A stretch of DNA of 53,797 nt, taken from NCBI GenBank assembly GCA_944320885.1, contig CALUJE010000020.1, positions 1-53,797 on the forward strand, read 5' to 3'. The stretch is from an uncultured Phocaeicola sp. (lineage in GTDB: Bacteria; Bacteroidota; Bacteroidia; Bacteroidales; Bacteroidaceae). Made by a program: the position numbers and the translations under genes. Positions 28,301-36,716 of this stretch are shown here, piece after piece (the stretch's first letter is position 1; each line of letters starts with the position of its first letter). The notes under the pieces were generated by a model that saw nothing but the letters and a program-made list of their open reading frames with translations, ran no database searches and had not been told where the DNA came from.

Positions 28301-30340
28301 TTAAAAGATATATTGAGCAACTGCTTTAAAGTTAATTCCCGGCATAGGGTAACATATTACTACCTCATACTGTTGGTTAAACAAATTGTTGACCTCAAGT
28401 GTAAGCTTCAGTTCACTAGAAAACAGATTAATAGTCCGCGCCACAGAAAAGTCACTTGTATACCAAGGCAACTGATAATTGACCGGCAGATTAGCTTGCG
28501 ACGAATATCTTTCACCCGTATATATGAAGCTGTAATTGGCCTCCCAATTCCGATAGTTCAGATTTATCACAGCCGAACCGCTATGCCAAGGTATATAAGG
28601 TATCTGCCCACCATAGAACTCGTCAGTAGGATTGGTAAAATCCTGAGCTTTCTGATAAGTATAACTCAATCGTGTCGATACTAACCAATCTGAATGCCAC
28701 TGCCAAGCAGTCTGTACACTAAGATCTATGCCACGAATCTCCACCTCACCTAAATTTACCATTGTTCAACGGAAAAAATTAGATGTGGGGGTTGCTATAA
28801 TCTTATCTTCCACTTCATTGTAATAGGCATCAGCCTGAAACTCCATATATCTCAACCATTTGTTGGAGAATGTCTTTTTATAAGTAAACCCCAGATTATA
28901 TTGGTTAGTGTATTCAGGTTTCAGATTAACATTTCCTACAAAGGTATAATAGAGGTCATTGAGCGTGGGCATCCGGAAAATTCGTTTATAAAAAGCCCGC
29001 AGACTGAAATCATCATTGCCAAAAGGAGTATATGAAAAAATAGCCGTAGGAGTCCATTCACATTTTGACGATGCAGCCGAAGCTCCCTCTGTCACCTGTT
29101 CATGCACAAACGTACCAAGCAGGCTGGTTTGCATCTTTAAACTTCCAATATGAAAAGAAGCAGCAGCAGCCACCAATGCTGTATGCCTGCGCGGATAAAC
29201 AAAATCGGTTAAGTCTGCATCGAGCGCATTAAACTGATAATCGGCCGAAAGGGCTACATCGCAATACGATGCCAACCGAAGGCGATTGGCTACGGAAGCA
29301 TAGACTTCATGCTGGTAATAATGATTATTGGTATACATCAAAGCTTCATCTTTACGTGGATCAGCCAGATAATGCAAATAATCATAAGCATATTTCATAT
29401 TAGCCAACATACTATAACGAGACGTGAAATCTTTCTTGAACGAAGCTTGTGCAAACAGGTTCGTATCCCATTGACGGTCTTCATGCATGAATTTATTACG
29501 TACTACGGCTCCCGGATATCCGCGCTCGGAATCATAAAAATACAGCTTTGACTTCCAGTAACCGTCTTTCACCTTTCCATATACTCCGGCTTCGAGACGG
29601 ACGGCGCTTACATCTCCATTATGACGTACAGCCGTCGTGTCATAACCGTCTTTCACTCTATAAGTAAATTTATAACGGCCGGTAGTATACATATATTCGC
29701 CACTGAACGAAACAGAAAACTTTTCATTGAGTTTCTGCTCCCACAAGACCGACGGATTGACCACCCCAAACGAACCGGTCTTGAATGTGGTCTTCAAATG
29801 AGTACGTTCTCCGTTTGTAAAATCGGGTGTACGTGACTGCATATAAACCGAACCGGCCGAACCAAAATCCTTAGCAGGCTGAAAGATGCTCCCCTTTTGT
29901 CCGTTATAAAGCGTAACAGACTCCATGTTATAAAGCGAAAAACGCCCCAAATCAATCTGTCCGTTCTGAGCATTACCCAGTTCTATACCGTCATAGAAAA
30001 CTCCTACATGATTAGTCCCCATACTTCGGATATTGATAGTCTTCAATCCTCCTATTCCTCCGTAATCCTTAATCTGGACTCCGGAAAAATAGCGCAAAGC
30101 GTCGGCTACACTATGTGCCCCCAAACGCTGTAGCTGCTCACCTGACAACTGTTGCACGGGTATGACATCACGAGTACAATCCTTACCTGTCACCACCACT
30201 TCGTGCAAATACTGTAAACTGTCGAGTCTGTTCTGTGCGCCAAGCGTATGTATCCAAACATTACTGCATGCCAATACACACATCAGACCGACAGCACAAA
30301 AAGTGCGTCTGTACATACAATTAAAAAAACGAAAAAACAA
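28301..30340 (-). pseudogene. btuB: btuB-like TonB-dependent cobalamin receptor interrupted by an in-frame TGA
   Basis: A BtuB-type receptor read as two pieces in the same frame. The upper part (524 codons) has a signal peptide, a TonB-box/plug region (LHEVVVTGKD, IPVQQLSGEQLQRLGAHSVADALRYF in segments, then IRSMGTNHVGVFYDGIEL) and most of the barrel. It ends at TGA (28766-28768) in the context FFR-stop-TMVNLGEV. The lower part continues without frame change for 154 codons and finishes with NFKAVAQYIF, the aromatic barrel end expected of this family. Relatives normally read F-R-W-T-M at this point, so a TGG to TGA change is the simplest explanation. Full length would be 679 residues, near the family norm. 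Sequencing error cannot be excluded from one sequence. Confidence 0.85.
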
Positions 30341-30380
30341 TCTGCATTTACCAGTCTAACCCTAGAGACCGATAAACAAT

Positions 30381-30558
30381 AAATGATGGCAGGTCTTCTG
30401 ACTGACTCCCACTTTGACACCTTCCCGGCTTTAATAGCCAGTGGCTAAGAGTATTTGTCAAAGTGTTGAAAAAGAGCTTCACAGCAGCAGGACTGTTCGG
30501 GATTCTCACCCGATTCCCTTTTAATTCCAGAGACAGAATTGTATCTTGGAAACCTATC
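30381..30558 (-). ncRNA. Cobalamin riboswitch controlling the btuB operon
   Basis: On the - strand the hallmark elements occur in order: an upstream arm near 30540-30558, GAATCCCGAACAGTC near the middle, GCCACTGG, the core GCCGGGAAGG, and the 3' B12 box AGTCAGAAGACCTGC (30389-30403). This order and the B12 box are diagnostic of AdoCbl-type riboswitches. The RNA should begin just after the -7 box at 30564-30571 and lies about 40 bases upstream of the btuB start. Bound cobalamin would repress expression of the uptake genes. I cannot tell from sequence whether it acts on translation or transcription. Confidence 0.95.
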
Positions 30559-30563
30559 GGGAG

Positions 30564-30591
30564 CAAAGGTAGATTTTTTTTGAAAGAACAA
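30564..30591 (-). promoter_or_regulatory. Promoter of the cobalamin-uptake operon
   Basis: On the - strand TACCTTTG (30564-30571) matches the -7 consensus, with a TTG at 30589-30591 as a -33 candidate and a 17-base spacer, slightly short. The predicted start site near 30558 coincides with the 5' boundary of the riboswitch, which supports both calls. Confidence 0.65.
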
Positions 30592-30740
30592 TAGTCTTTT
30601 GATAATATTTTTAGAAAGGCATTTTTTCTATTAAGCAAGCATTAATGAGATTCTACAACTTCACCTACACAAACAGAAAAAATTATATCTGCAATACGTG
30701 CCCCATCGTCATCAAAAGTTTCACCCACGTTCCATAGGCC

Positions 30741-30840
30741 GAAACTTTAGTTTCAGTTAAGAGAAAATTTAGTGTCAGCAAAGGGAAACTTTTGTTTCAC
30801 TTAACTGGCACAAAAGTTTCTGCCGGTGAAACATCGGCGG
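30741..30840. repeat. Imperfect 21-22-bp repeats with GAAAC...GTTTC palindromes
   Basis: Four successive units begin at about 30741 (GAAACTTTAGTTTC), 30762 (GAAAATTTAGTGTC), 30784 (GAAACTTTTGTTTC) and 30806 (CACAAAAGTTTC). The first and third are inverted repeats in themselves, joined by short AGTTAAG/CTTAACT-type linkers that also pair. Copies are diverged, unlike a CRISPR array. The function is not known to me. Confidence 0.55.
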
Positions 30841-30920
30841 AACAACTGCTGCCAAACAGTTGGGCACAATAGGACGGGTATCCATCGGCCTGTCTTACTT
30901 TTACAAGACTTATATATAAA

Positions 30921-30968
30921 AAAATCTGCAAGTCTTCATACACCATGATATGAAAGCTTGCAGATTTT
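30921..30968 (-). terminator. Terminator of the DUF5722-like operon
   Basis: AAAATCTGCAAG pairs with CTTGCAGATTTT (12-bp perfect stem). On the - strand the hairpin runs into a T7 stretch. It lies about 80 bases downstream of the stop of the gene ending at 31050. Confidence 0.9.
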
Positions 30969-31049
30969 GCTTTGCCACTCCTGCTCTCTGTTTATGCCAA
31001 TGAAAAAAGAAGAGATACAGAAGCTGAATATTTACATGTCAGACAGAAA

Positions 31050-33242
31050 TCAATCGGGAATTTCCTGTATGATATTCCAGTCTGAGATACCTATCAACGG
31101 AAGATACTGTTCGAAGTATTCATCTTCTTCAGGAGTTCCGGCTTTCTGATAAGTATACCACACAGGCTTGGGCTGCCCAGCTTCCGGTTTTCCGGTTCCT
31201 TCCTGGAAACGAAGTCCCAGCAGTACGGCTTCAGCCGGATTATCATACCAGTTATGCCACTGGATACCTTCAATACCTTCAAGAGCCTTAATCTTCTTCC
31301 ATCCATATGCAAATCCGGCTGCCTGATAAGTATTGTCGCTTTCAGTCGGAGTCACAGAAGTACCCGTTCCGGTTTCGGACAACCATACCGAACGGTTATG
31401 AGTTCCCAGATATTTATTTGAAGGAGTCAATACCCACTTATTCAGAACTTCCAGGTTCTTCAGACTTACGAACTGAGTCTTCATGCTGAATGTAGAATTC
31501 TTGTCATTCCATACTTTAGGATTTCCCAACTGCTCCGGATAGCTGTGACAGGCCGGTGCCCAGAAGAAATCACCTTCAGCCTTGCTATACTGGTTCAGCA
31601 TGTCAAGCATGTCTGTCACACGATACCAGTCGCCACCCGCCATCTGAGTCCATCCATGTGTAAAGGGAATGTACACACGTGCATTTTGGTCATACTGATG
31701 TACAATATTGTAACACATGCGAACGGAACGCATATAAGTTTCCATAAACGTAGCAACTTCCGGATCACCCATATTCACCCAGTTGATGGCACCGTCTATC
31801 TCATTATGCATAATCCAATGCGTAATACGCATTTCTTTCGTGCAATAACGCTGAGCCAGAAAATCCAGGATAGCAGCATAACAGTCGGTCGACTCTACGG
31901 TAGTCATATTAGGCATCGTATAAGTACCTTTCACATTATAATCAGGATGTTGAAGAATGGAAGCAATTCCCTGGTCAGCTCCTAATGCACTTGCCGGATG
32001 AATCAGAATAATACCAGCCACCGCTACGTTATACTTAGCCGCAATTCTTAACGGAGCGTCCAGATTGCCTTCCAGGAAAGATTTATTGAAATAATAAGTC
32101 TTGCCGTTATACTGATGCTCTATATCATCGGCCTGCTTGGTAGAGTGCATGAAAAGAACAGGACATATATTGATAGTGGCACTTGTAATGCCTAAATCAC
32201 GGATATCCGATTCCAGATGTTCGGAGTTGATAATTCCTCCCAGTCCTTTTTTACCGGCAGGATTCAAAGCTTCAATACTTCTTATAGACGCAACCTTGTC
32301 GGCATAACGCGCATGCGATACCAGTTCGTCTTTCTCGGCTCCTTCCTTGAATATAGCCCAGCGTGACAGAAGACCGTCATATTCATATCCGTCTACCGTA
32401 CGACGGCGATTTACCGTCTCTGAAAAAGAGGCCTTGTTTAAAGGAATCTTATAGGCATCGTCAACCTTGTTTATTCTGAACAAGTCAACATAAGTCGGGA
32501 TTTCTGCCAGGAAGAATGTACCTTCGCCTGTACAGTTTCCTGTAACCGTAATCTTGTCTGCCGCAACATTCACTTCCGTAACGGCACACGGATAGTCTTT
32601 TGCCAGATAATCCTTGATGCTCTGCTCATATTTCAGCTTTTCATTAATGATATTGTCTTCCTCTTCTTCTGCTTTCTTTTCCTCTTCATTCATCACACGC
32701 AGCTTCATATTCTTTATCTGCATTTGTGTGCGGTCTGTACTGCCTATGTCAATACGGAGTTTTTCATCCATATATCCCCAGTCAAACTCCTTGCGTTTTT
32801 TCTTGAGGCGCAGGCTATAGGTGGCCCATTCAGACGAAGCCTTTACAGTTCCGAAACTGGAAGAACGGGCAGGCTCTACCACACCCTTGGCATTGACGAA
32901 AAAGATTTCAAAATTGTCTATATCTTCAGCCAGAGTATACTCAAATTCCAGAACACAGCATTCTTCCGGCACATCTTCTTCCAGCGGATTCAAAAAGAAA
33001 TAAGGGTCGGTATTCCCTTCTATTCCTTTCAGCGTATATACACTGTCTTCCGACATGCTCAGTTCCAGCTGACTGTCCAGCTTGAGATTGATACTCAGAA
33101 GTGTAGGAGGAGTCTCCGGCGCGGGAGGTGGCGGCGGAGGGGTAGGTACAGGCTTGTCATCGTCACTGCAAGACGGGAGCATCAGCAGCACAAGCAGCAG
33201 GCTTAGCATGCTCCAAATTCGGTTTGATAGTTTTCTAGTCAT
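31050..33242 (-). CDS. Putative clan-A glycoside hydrolase lipoprotein with accessory N-terminal domain (DUF5722-like)
   Basis: A 730-residue lipoprotein; lipobox L-P-S-C then S-D-D-D, a surface-export-like signal. A Pro-rich linker (P-T-P-P-P-P-P-P) is followed by a beta-sandwich-like domain (about 45-185) and a charged, probably helical segment rich in Glu/Lys. The C-terminal 500 residues match my recollection of DUF5722. Motifs fit a TIM-barrel glycosidase of clan GH-A: HWIMHNEID with Asn480-Glu481 as likely acid/base, and VWLSETG with Glu623 as likely nucleophile. DxHSYP-like (ACHSYPEQ) and IQWHNWYD segments add aromatic subsite candidates. The paralogue at 33267 lies 24 bases upstream in the same operon but lacks the extra domain. 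Substrate unknown. Confidence 0.75.
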   Translation of the reverse strand: MTRKLSNRIWSMLSLLLVLLMLPSCSDDDKPVPTPPPPPPAPETPPTLLSINLKLDSQLELSMSEDSVYTLKGIEGNTDPYFFLNPLEEDVPEECCVLEFEYTLAEDIDNFEIFFVNAKGVVEPARSSSFGTVKASSEWATYSLRLKKKRKEFDWGYMDEKLRIDIGSTDRTQMQIKNMKLRVMNEEEKKAEEEEDNIINEKLKYEQSIKDYLAKDYPCAVTEVNVAADKITVTGNCTGEGTFFLAEIPTYVDLFRINKVDDAYKIPLNKASFSETVNRRRTVDGYEYDGLLSRWAIFKEGAEKDELVSHARYADKVASIRSIEALNPAGKKGLGGIINSEHLESDIRDLGITSATINICPVLFMHSTKQADDIEHQYNGKTYYFNKSFLEGNLDAPLRIAAKYNVAVAGIILIHPASALGADQGIASILQHPDYNVKGTYTMPNMTTVESTDCYAAILDFLAQRYCTKEMRITHWIMHNEIDGAINWVNMGDPEVATFMETYMRSVRMCYNIVHQYDQNARVYIPFTHGWTQMAGGDWYRVTDMLDMLNQYSKAEGDFFWAPACHSYPEQLGNPKVWNDKNSTFSMKTQFVSLKNLEVLNKWVLTPSNKYLGTHNRSVWLSETGTGTSVTPTESDNTYQAAGFAYGWKKIKALEGIEGIQWHNWYDNPAEAVLLGLRFQEGTGKPEAGQPKPVWYTYQKAGTPEEDEYFEQYLPLIGISDWNIIQEIPD

Positions 33243-33266
33243 AAGTTTAGTTTTTTTATGTTGTTA

Positions 33267-35012
33267 TTAAAATGGTTCTATGATATTCCAGTCTTTGATA
33301 CCGATATATTCCAGTGATGGAGCAAAAGCCTCATCTTCGGTTTCAGTAGCGGCCTGTCGGTAAAGGTCCCACACAGGCTTCGGCTCTCCGTCGTTCTTGT
33401 CGGGATATTTGCGGAGTCCCAGCATTACCCCCGGTCCATCGCCTTCATTATCGAACCAGTTATGCCACTGCAGCCCGTCTATTCCTTCCAGTCCATTCAA
33501 CTTTTTCCATGCATAGGCAAATCCGGCAGCCTGTTCCTTAAGACTTTCTTCTGAATAAGAGCGCGAATTTATTCCTGCTTCCGAAAGCCATATTGAGCGT
33601 TTTATCTTTCCTTTATACATATTCTCCCCGGTCAAGGCCCAACGGTTCAGCACTTCAAGATTTCTGAAAGTGACAAACTGTGTATTCATGGAAACAGTCG
33701 CGAGCGGATCTTCCCAGGAACGAGGGTTGTACAAATCATACGGATAACTGTGGTAAGCCAATGCCCACTGAAAATCGCCTTCTACCTTACTATAACGATT
33801 CAACAATGTGATTATCTCCAAGGAAGAATTCCATCCGGCCTGACAAGGTGCCGTCCATGAATGGGTAAATGAAGCGAACACTTCACTGTGAGCGTCATAC
33901 TGACGGACTATATTATAACACAGGCGCAAAGATTTTACATAGGTATCGGTAAAGACCGTGACCGGCTTATTTCCCATATTTGCCCATTGTATGGAAGCAT
34001 CAACCTCATTCTGCATAATCCAGTGAGATATTCGTCCATAACGGTCATTCTTCCGGCAATAGCGTGAAGCCAGATAATTGATTGCAGCAGCATAAGCGTT
34101 TACTGATTCCAAGGTGGTCATATTAGGCATTGTATAAGCACCTCCGGTATTGTCGGGATGTTGCATCAATGCTCCGAAGTCCGGGTCGGAACAGTTTTCA
34201 GCCCGTTGCAGCAGAATGATAGCAGCCACCGGTATTTTTCTTTTTGCCGTAACTCTCAGTACCTTGTCGAGCGTAGCCTGCAAATATTTCTCATTGACAT
34301 AATAAGTTCTTCCGCCATATTCATAAGGGGTATCACTACCCATCTGATTCAAATGGAAAAAAGAATCGAGTATGACATTTACGGTAGCACTGCTTATGTC
34401 CAGCACATCTACATCCGATATGAACTGATTGTATATAAGTCCTCCTATTCCTTTTTTATTGCGTAACTTCAATGCTTCCAAATCCTGTACCGCATGGATA
34501 ACATCCGGATAATGTGCGGCCGAAACTATTTCATCCTTACTTTCCTGCCTGGTAAACAGCACCCACTTGGATAACAGACGGTCATACTTTGTCCCGTCGA
34601 TATCGGCATAACGCTCTACGACAAGCGTAAAGTCATCTTCTGTCACTGGCAAAGAACTGTCAAAATGCTGCATGGTTACCAGGTCTTCATAAAGAGGTAC
34701 TTCACCCAGATAAACTGTTCCATACCCGGAAGGGATTTTTCCTTTGACAATAACCGATTGGTCTGTTACTTCTACCAACGAAATCTCACATGAATAAGAT
34801 TGCGACAAATAGCTCTGGAGTTGTTTCTCCAACAGCTGGTCTTCTTCACTGTAGGGTGAAGAAGGTTGGGGTTCCGGTGTTTCATCTTCGCAAGCTGTCC
34901 ATAAAGAAAGGGCAAAACAGCATGAAAGCAAGATGAAAATCTGCTTTAAGTTTAGTTCCACTGAATAATAAGTCTTATAGTTTAGTTTAATAATTTGTGC
35001 TGACCCACTCAT
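33267..35012 (-). CDS. Putative clan-A glycoside hydrolase lipoprotein, short paralogue (DUF5722-like)
   Basis: A 581-residue protein from the first ATG. A GTG at 34961 would give a 564-residue form with a compact lipoprotein signal directly at the N-terminus (LKQIFILLSCC...TAC-E-D-E); I keep the ATG, but the GTG form is attractive. The catalytic core parallels the 31050 gene: HWIMQNEVD with Asn335-Glu336 and WLSEAG with Glu478, TMPNMTTLES, AYHSYPYDL and LQWHNWFD. It has no counterpart of the N-terminal accessory domain. The pair probably arose by duplication, with a domain gained or lost. It is the first gene of the operon; a TATTTTTG box lies about 20-30 bases upstream. Confidence 0.75.
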   Translation of the reverse strand: MSGSAQIIKLNYKTYYSVELNLKQIFILLSCCFALSLWTACEDETPEPQPSSPYSEEDQLLEKQLQSYLSQSYSCEISLVEVTDQSVIVKGKIPSGYGTVYLGEVPLYEDLVTMQHFDSSLPVTEDDFTLVVERYADIDGTKYDRLLSKWVLFTRQESKDEIVSAAHYPDVIHAVQDLEALKLRNKKGIGGLIYNQFISDVDVLDISSATVNVILDSFFHLNQMGSDTPYEYGGRTYYVNEKYLQATLDKVLRVTAKRKIPVAAIILLQRAENCSDPDFGALMQHPDNTGGAYTMPNMTTLESVNAYAAAINYLASRYCRKNDRYGRISHWIMQNEVDASIQWANMGNKPVTVFTDTYVKSLRLCYNIVRQYDAHSEVFASFTHSWTAPCQAGWNSSLEIITLLNRYSKVEGDFQWALAYHSYPYDLYNPRSWEDPLATVSMNTQFVTFRNLEVLNRWALTGENMYKGKIKRSIWLSEAGINSRSYSEESLKEQAAGFAYAWKKLNGLEGIDGLQWHNWFDNEGDGPGVMLGLRKYPDKNDGEPKPVWDLYRQAATETEDEAFAPSLEYIGIKDWNIIEPF

Positions 35013-35318
35013 AAAAGTGCGTCATTTCTTTCATTGCAAAAATATACATTTAATATAAAAGCTTGCTTAATCTATTGTATTTTTACGTTTCTTTCAGTTT
35101 TAAGACTGTGTCGCTTCTTACAAAAGCCAACTCGCATTTCTGTTTTTACGACCGTTTTTATCCGGTTCACACCAACCATCTCTATAGCCAAAGAATACTG
35201 AACTCTTATAAAAAAGAATAACACGCTTTATTCACAACTGGTCATTTTCGTATATTTGCAGATATCTTTACTCACCAAATATCTGAGAGATAACACAAAC
35301 ACATAAGAACAGACACAT
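35013..35318. other. Intergenic region between divergent genes
   Basis: This 306-base stretch separates the DUF5722-like operon (-) from the M23 gene (+). It contains a - strand -7-like box (TATTTTTG, about 35040) and a + strand box at 35251. No gene or structured element is seen between them. Confidence 0.6.
35251..35258 (+). promoter_or_regulatory. -7 box of the M23 peptidase gene
   Basis: TATATTTG is an exact TAnnTTTG match 61 bases upstream of the start codon. No clear -33 TTTG is seen at the ideal spacing. Confidence 0.6.
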
Positions 35319-36581
35319 ATGACAAAATTCAACAAGAAAACAAGAATAACAATCGGGATAGGATTAGGAATACTTTTCCTCGCAGTTATCGCACTTAGTG
35401 TTTATCAATGGAAACAGAAAAAGTTCGAGGCTCTGGACGAAGTGGAAGTAACCGACTCAACCGAGGTAGAGGAAATCGTATATAAATACGGAATACCAAC
35501 TGACCGGTATAATGTAAAATACGGTATTGTAAAACCCGGACAGACTCTCTCGGTAATCCTTTCAGAACACGGACTCAGCAAAAAGGAGATACACGAACTG
35601 AGCCAGAATGCAGAAGGTACATTTGACGTGCGTAAAATCAAGGACGGACAGGCATATGCAGTATTCACCACGCAGGACAGTGTGGCCACTCCACGTTATT
35701 TTGTTTATGAAGAAGACCCCAAATCATATATCGTATTCGACCTGAAAGAAAGTCATAACGTCAGTCGGGGAAAAAATCCGGTAGAATGGCGACAGAAGGA
35801 AGTAAAAGGACAGGTGGAATCATCCTTATGGGTAGCCATGCAGAACAACAATACCTCTCCTCAGCTGGCCATCGTCCTGTCACACATTTTCGGATGGAGC
35901 ATTGACTTCTTCGGTCTTCAGAAACAGGATGAATTCCGGGTCATTTACGAACAGGAGTATGTAGACGGCAAGGGACTGCAGAACTTTCATGTGCTGGCAG
36001 CCTCGTTCCGTGCTTCCGACAGCACGTATTATGCCATCCCCTTTGTACAGGACGGTGAGGAGCTTTATTACAACGAAAAGGGAAACAGTCTGGAAGGTGC
36101 CTTTCTGAAAGCTCCGCTCGACTATTACCGCATCTCGTCACGCTTTACGAACAGCCGCTACCATCCGGTGCTGAAACGTTACCGTGCCCATCACGGAGTG
36201 GACTATGCCGCACCTACCGGTACACCGGTATATGCCATCGGTAGCGGAAAGGTCATTGCCAAAGGCTATCAGGCCGGAGGTGGAGGAAACTACGTAAAGA
36301 TAAGACATAACAGTGTTTACACTACTACCTACATGCATCTGTCGCGCTTTGCCAAAGGTCTCAAGGTGGGCTCTACGGTAAAACAGAAAGAAGTAATAGG
36401 TTACGTAGGTTCTACCGGACTGTCTACCGGACCTCATCTCGACTTCCGTGTATATGAGAACGGCAAGCCTATCAATCCGCTGCTCATAAAGTCACAACCC
36501 AAGAAACCTATCAGCAGTGCAAACATGCAGCAATATACTGCTGTACGCGATTCACTCATACAACGTCTTTCGGCTTTGTAA
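35319..36581 (+). CDS. Membrane-anchored M23-family peptidase-like protein
   Basis: A 420-residue protein with an N-terminal membrane helix (about 11-31). Residues about 65-120 resemble an OapA/LysM-like module (LSVILSEHGLSKKEIHEL). The C-terminal M23 (LytM) domain spans about 285-395. The first zinc motif is intact: H291-x-x-x-D295 in HHGVDYAAPTG. The second motif, normally HxH, reads H373-L-D375, so one zinc ligand is Asp. Such Asp variants occur in Bacteroidota as I recall, but activity should not be assumed. M23 enzymes cut peptidoglycan cross-links, or, when inactive, activate amidases. It stands alone with its own promoter. Confidence 0.88.
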   Translation: MTKFNKKTRITIGIGLGILFLAVIALSVYQWKQKKFEALDEVEVTDSTEVEEIVYKYGIPTDRYNVKYGIVKPGQTLSVILSEHGLSKKEIHELSQNAEGTFDVRKIKDGQAYAVFTTQDSVATPRYFVYEEDPKSYIVFDLKESHNVSRGKNPVEWRQKEVKGQVESSLWVAMQNNNTSPQLAIVLSHIFGWSIDFFGLQKQDEFRVIYEQEYVDGKGLQNFHVLAASFRASDSTYYAIPFVQDGEELYYNEKGNSLEGAFLKAPLDYYRISSRFTNSRYHPVLKRYRAHHGVDYAAPTGTPVYAIGSGKVIAKGYQAGGGGNYVKIRHNSVYTTTYMHLSRFAKGLKVGSTVKQKEVIGYVGSTGLSTGPHLDFRVYENGKPINPLLIKSQPKKPISSANMQQYTAVRDSLIQRLSAL

Positions 36582-36674
36582 AATAACTGAAACAAGTACA
36601 ACCGGCTATGGTCTAAAGGCAAACGTTTTCCGGATGCAGGTACAGTTTGCAACCCGACTGCACAAAATAGCAAG

Positions 36675-36682
36675 TATATTTG
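36675..36682 (+). promoter_or_regulatory. -7 box of the metal ATPase operon
   Basis: TATATTTG lies 34 bases upstream of the zntA-like start. A TTTG at 36646-36649 has a 25-base spacer, longer than ideal. Any Fur/Zur-type operator should lie near here, but I do not see a clear palindrome. Confidence 0.55.
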
Positions 36683-36716
36683 CTGCATCAGAAGAAAACA
36701 GAAAACAACAGTCAAT

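Larger units (their letters stand above)
30572..31049. other. Intergenic region with imperfect palindromic repeats and a terminator
   Basis: I see no gene here. The stretch holds the btuB promoter at its left end, a roughly 21-22-base repeated motif at 30741-30840, and the terminator of the following - strand operon at 30921-30968. Nothing else stands out. Confidence 0.6.

Noticed and set aside
28301..28762. The lower btuB piece as a separate small gene
   Set aside because: It has no signal peptide, begins inside the barrel, and is in frame with the upper piece. It is the tail of the interrupted receptor.
28766..28768. TGA read as Trp (recoding or altered genetic code)
   Set aside because: Other genes here end naturally in TGA (btuC and the HxlR gene) and use TGG for Trp, so the standard code applies. 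No selenocysteine-type context is visible.
30348..30638. A 96-codon - strand frame upstream of btuB
   Set aside because: It coincides with the cobalamin riboswitch and its promoter. The conserved sequence is RNA structure, not protein.
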